Shown here: positions 60,503-64,000 of the stretch, one piece after another
Layout: every line of letters starts with the position of its first letter
How positions within the stretch are numbered: the stretch's first letter is position 1
Source of the DNA: Eutreptiella sp. 'Long Island Sound 2002'
Taxonomy: Eukaryota > Euglenozoa > Euglenophyceae > Eutreptiales > Eutreptiaceae
Assembly: GCA_964036045.1 (NCBI GenBank)
Contig: OZ038399.1
Coordinates: 23,859,544-23,923,543, forward strand
Direction: 5' to 3'
Length of the DNA: 64,000 nucleotides
Notes under the pieces: generated by a model
The model's input: only the letters and a program-made list of their open reading frames with translations
Database searches by the model: none
What the model was told of the DNA's origin: nothing
Position numbers and translations under genes: made by a program

Positions 60503-62711
60503 CAATCCCTGGGTGTTCTGTTTGATACTCGTGTCCTCCACGCCCTCGATGGGTATTCTATGTCATACTCGTGTCCTCTAGGCCATTGATGGTGATTCTA
60601 TATTATGCTCGTGTCCTCTAGGCCATTGATGGTGATTCTATATCATACTCGTGTCCTCCAGGCCCTTGATGGGTATTCCATATCATACTCGTGTCCTGTT
60701 GTCCAGGCCCTTAATGGCTATTCTATCTCATACTCGTGTCCTCCAGGCCCTTGATGGCTATTGTATATCATACTTGTGTCCTCTAGGCCCTTGATGGGTA
60801 TTCTATATCATACTCGTGTCCTCTGGGCCATTGATGGTGATTCGATATCATACTCGTGTCCTCTAGGCCATTGATGGTGATTCTATATCATATGAGTGTC
60901 CTCGAGGCCCTTGCTGGGTATTCTATATCGTAGTTGTGTCCTCTAGGCCCTTGATGGGTATTCTATATTGCACTCATGTCGTCTAGGCCCTTGATGGCTA
61001 TTCTATATCATACTTGTGTCCTCTAGGCCATTGATGGTGATTTTATATCATACTCTAGTCCTCTAGGCCCTTGATGGGTATTCTATATCATACTCGTCTC
61101 CTCTAGGCCATTGATGGTGATTGTATATCATACTCGTGTCCTCTAGGCCCTTGATGGCTATTCCATATCATACTCGTGTCCTCTAGGCCATTGATGGTGA
61201 TTCTATATCATACTCGTGTCCCCTGAGCTCTTGATGGGTATTCTATATCATTCTTGTGTCCTCTAGGCCATTGATGGGTATTCTATATTATACTCGTGTC
61301 CTCTAGGCCATTGATGGTGATTCTATATCATACTCGTGTCTTCTACGTCCTTGTTGGGTATTCTATATCATACTCGTGTCCTGTTGTCTAAGCCCTTGAT
61401 GGCTATTCTATCTCATACTCGTGTCCTCTAGGCCCTTGATGGCTATTGTAAATCATACTTGTGTCCTCTAGGCCCTTGATGGGTATTCTATATCATACTC
61501 GTGTCCTCTAGGCCATTGATGGTGATTCTATATCATACGCGTGTCCTCTAGGTCCTTGCTGGGTATTCTATATCATACACGTGTCCTCCAGGCCCTTGAT
61601 GGCTATTGTATATCATACTTGTGTCCTCTAGGCCCTTGATGGCTATTCCATATCATACGGGTGTCCTCTAGGCCATTGATGGTGATTCTATATCATACTC
61701 GTGTCCTCTAGGCCCTTGATGGTGATTCTATATCATACTCGCGTCCTCTAGGCCCTTGATGGGTATTCTGTATCATACTCGTGTCCTCGAGTCCATTGAT
61801 GGTGATTCTATATCATACTCGTGTCCTCTGGGCCCTTGATGGGTATTCTATATCATACTCGTGTCCTCTGGGCCATTGATGGGTATTCTATATTATACTT
61901 GTGTCCTCTAGGCCATTGATGGTGATTCTATATTATGCTCGTGTCCTCTAGGCCATTGATGGTGATTCTATATCATACATGTGTCCTCTAGGCGCTTGAC
62001 GGGTGTTCTGTTTCATACTCGTGTCCTCTAGGCCCTTGATGGGTATTCTATATCATACTTGTGTCCTCTAGGCCCTTGATGGGTATTCTATATCATACTC
62101 ATGTCCTCTAGGCCATTGATGGGTATTCTATATCATACTCGTGTCTTCTACGTCCTTGATGGGTATTCTATATCATACTCGTTTCCTCTAGGCCCATGAT
62201 GGTGATTATATATCATACTCGTGTCCTCTAGGCCCTTGATGGGTGTTGTGTTTCATATTCGTGTCCTCTAGGCCCTTGATGGGTATTCTTCACCATACTC
62301 GTGTCCTCAAGGTCCCTGATGGTTATTCTATATCATACTCGTGTCGTCCAGGCCCTTGATGGGTATTCTATATTGCACTCATGTCGTCTAGGCCCTTGAT
62401 AGCTATTCCATATCATACTCGTGTCCTCTAGGCCCTTGATGGCTATTCTATACCATACTCGTGTCCTCAAGGCCCTTGATGGCTATTCGATATCATTCTC
62501 GTGTCGTCTAGGCCCTTGATGGGCATTCTATATATAACTCATGTTCTCTAGGCCCTTGATAGCTATTCCATATCATACTCGTGTCCTCTAGGACCTTGGT
62601 GGCTATTGTGCTTCATACTAGTGTCCTCTAGCCCCTTGATGGTTAATCTACATTATACTCGTGTCGTCTACGCCCTTGATGGCTATTCTATTTTTCTACT
62701 TGTGTCCTCGA
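60503..62711. repeat. 40-bp satellite
   Basis: Monomer: GTGTCCTCTAGGCCCTTGAT followed by GGGTATTCTATATCATACTC (40 bp), about 55 copies. Two main types alternate irregularly: 'CCCTTGATGGGTATT' and 'CCATTGATGGTGATT'. An insertion variant (GTCCTGTTGTC) occurs at 60695 and 61380 with similar neighbouring monomers after each, suggesting a higher-order unit near 685 bp. AT content is higher than in the other satellites. Stops occur in the frames and no coding role is suggested. Confidence 0.93.
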
Positions 62712-64000
62712 GGCTTGGCTCGTCACACATCTCCAAATTGTGCCCCTACTTTTAGCCCGTAGATTTGGCACCCACAGGGGGCCAAAACCTACAACAATGG
62801 GTGGCCCGGATGCGTTGTAGTGTGGTGGGGTATTTATCAAAAAACCTTGTCAAAGGTGGTCCTCTTGGCAAAGACAACTTGCCGACATTTTTGCAAGTTA
62901 GGGTGGTCCACTACTTGGGTTTCATATTCACACCTAGTGAGCCGCCAACGACTGGCACCGTCTCAAGCACTAGAGGAGGCCTTGCCGGAGCCTAAGGCGG
63001 GGCTAGAACACGGAGGCAAGGCCCCCCCCTCCGGTCTCAATAGCATTGTTCCCGGTCGGCTGTGACAACTAGAGTGCCGAAATATGAGCCAATCTTTCTG
63101 AAAATTACCGGGATGGCATGGCTTGTCACACATCTCCAAATTGTGCCCCTACTTTTAGCCTCTAGATTTAGCACCCCATGAGGGCCGGAACCTATAACAT
63201 TGGGTGGCCCGGATGCTTTTTAGTCTGGTGGGGTGCTTTGTCAAAAAAACTTGCCCAAAGCGGTCCTCATGGCAGAGACAACTTACCGATGCTTTTGCAA
63301 GTTAGGGTGGTACGCTACCTGGGTGTCATATTCACACCTCGTGAGCCGCCAACCACTGGCGCCGTCTCAAGCACTAGGGGGAGGCCTTGCCGGAGCCTAA
63401 CGCGGGGCTAGAAAGCGAAGGCAAGCCGCCCCTCCGGTCTCAATGGCGTTGTTCCCGGCCGGCCGTGACGACTAGAGTGCCAAAATATGAGCCAATCTTT
63501 GCGATTCCTAAAATTACCCGGTTGGCATGGCACACATCTCCAAATTGTGCCCCTACTTTTAGCCTGTAGATTTAGCACCCCTTGAGGGCCGGAGCCTACC
63601 CCCCCCCCCCTTGTCTAAGCTACGCCAAAGTACCAAATTAATACGGTCCCTACGCCTACTGTAGCTTGGACACGGGCGTAGCTTGCGCGCGACATATACA
63701 ACTACCGACACACACGTAAATGAGCGCATAGTATGAGTGCACCTCAACCTCCACGCAACCTCCATGCACAAATACCCCCAAAATCAGAGTTATGGCAAAC
63801 ACTCACAACAAATGTGTACACGACCCTATGTACCCAGCAAATTCGTCAAACCCATGTCTTATGTGGTTGCACTAAATTTGGTACCGAATTAAAATTAGGT
63901 ACCAAATTAATACGGTCCCTACGCCTACTGTAGCTTGGACAAGGGCGTAGCTTAGACAAGGGGGGGGGGGGGTACAACAATGGGTGGCCCGGATGCTTTT
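62712..64000. repeat. 404-bp tandem repeat, three copies, third interrupted
   Basis: Copies begin with CACACATCTCCAAATTGTGC at 62724, 63127 and 63531 (spacing 403 and 404). Shared landmarks include GGGTGGCCCGGATGC, GTGAGCCGCCAAC, a G/C-rich stretch before 'CTCAATAGCATTG' or 'CTCAATGGCGTTG', and ATATGAGCCAATC. The third copy is split by the insertion at 63600-63972 and continues after it to the window end. The short plus-strand frames in copies 1 and 2 are not conserved as coding. Confidence 0.9.
63600..63972. mobile_element. MITE-like element, 373 bp, with TIRs and TAC target duplication
   Basis: Left end: 11 C then TTGTCTAAGCTACGCC (63600-63626). Right end: GGCGTAGCTTAGACAA then 13 G (to 63972), the exact inverse. 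The host bases TAC occur on both sides (63597-63599 and 63973-63975), while the uninterrupted copy of the 404-bp repeat has CCTACAACAATGGG at the same place (62785-62798), so TAC is a 3-bp target duplication. Inside, a segment of about 54 bp starting TACCAAATTAATACGGTCCC is repeated near both ends (63630 and 63898). No transposase is encoded, so it must be non-autonomous. Confidence 0.82.

Noticed and set aside
4917-62711. CRISPR array
   Set aside because: Units are directly adjacent with short shared spacers, not unique spacers, and no cas gene is present. The coding context is eukaryotic.
62765-63569. Short frames in the 404-bp repeat
   Set aside because: The frame is not kept between copies despite high DNA similarity, so coding constraint is unlikely.

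Overview
This 64-kb window looks like nuclear DNA from a GC-rich eukaryotic microbe, most plausibly a marine alga or another protist. The grounds are kilobase satellites with no coding purpose, a tyrosine-recombinase retrotransposon, a remnant that looks like a non-LTR retroelement, and one long intronless GC-rich gene built from eukaryotic domains (U-box, protein kinase, ubiquitin, 2OG-Fe(II) oxygenase, GRDP-like). The sequence alone does not fix the species.

Layout. 1-4916 is mostly unique DNA with no supportable gene; it holds a long inverted repeat (640-975) and an AT-rich hairpin (4219-4279). 4917-16526 and 17430-22393 are two blocks of one 21-bp satellite made of a 16-bp perfect palindrome and a 5-base spacer. 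At 22394 this changes abruptly into a C-rich 10/11-bp satellite whose minus strand is a continuous G-quadruplex motif. From 25376 to 42042 the 10/11-bp satellite alternates with a 23-bp satellite, and two copies of a composite unit of about 8 kb can be recognised by their matching unique blocks.

42043-52612 is a transposon-rich interval. A retrotransposon at 43697-49510 (minus strand) has split direct repeats in the order A1 - gag - recombinase - RT/RNase H - B1A2 - B2, and its reading frames are broken in several places. A probable non-LTR fragment lies beside it, and a small C-run-ended element lies at 52205-52385.

The one convincing intact gene is at 52613-56236 (minus strand, 1207 aa). 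It joins a U-box, a tyrosine-kinase-like kinase domain whose VAIK lysine is replaced, an armadillo-like helical region, a ubiquitin domain with an intact LRLRGG end, a 2OG-Fe(II) prolyl-hydroxylase-like domain and two GRDP-like WxxH motifs. It reads as a multi-activity ubiquitin-signalling protein and is the most interesting coding object here.

56936-60502 is a 43/44-bp satellite containing a large inverted duplication. It abuts a 40-bp satellite (60503-62711), which abuts a 404-bp tandem repeat interrupted by a 373-bp MITE-like element with terminal inverted repeats and a 3-bp target duplication. About two thirds of the window is tandem repeat. Most long open frames in it are artefacts of stop-free repeat units and are not listed as genes.
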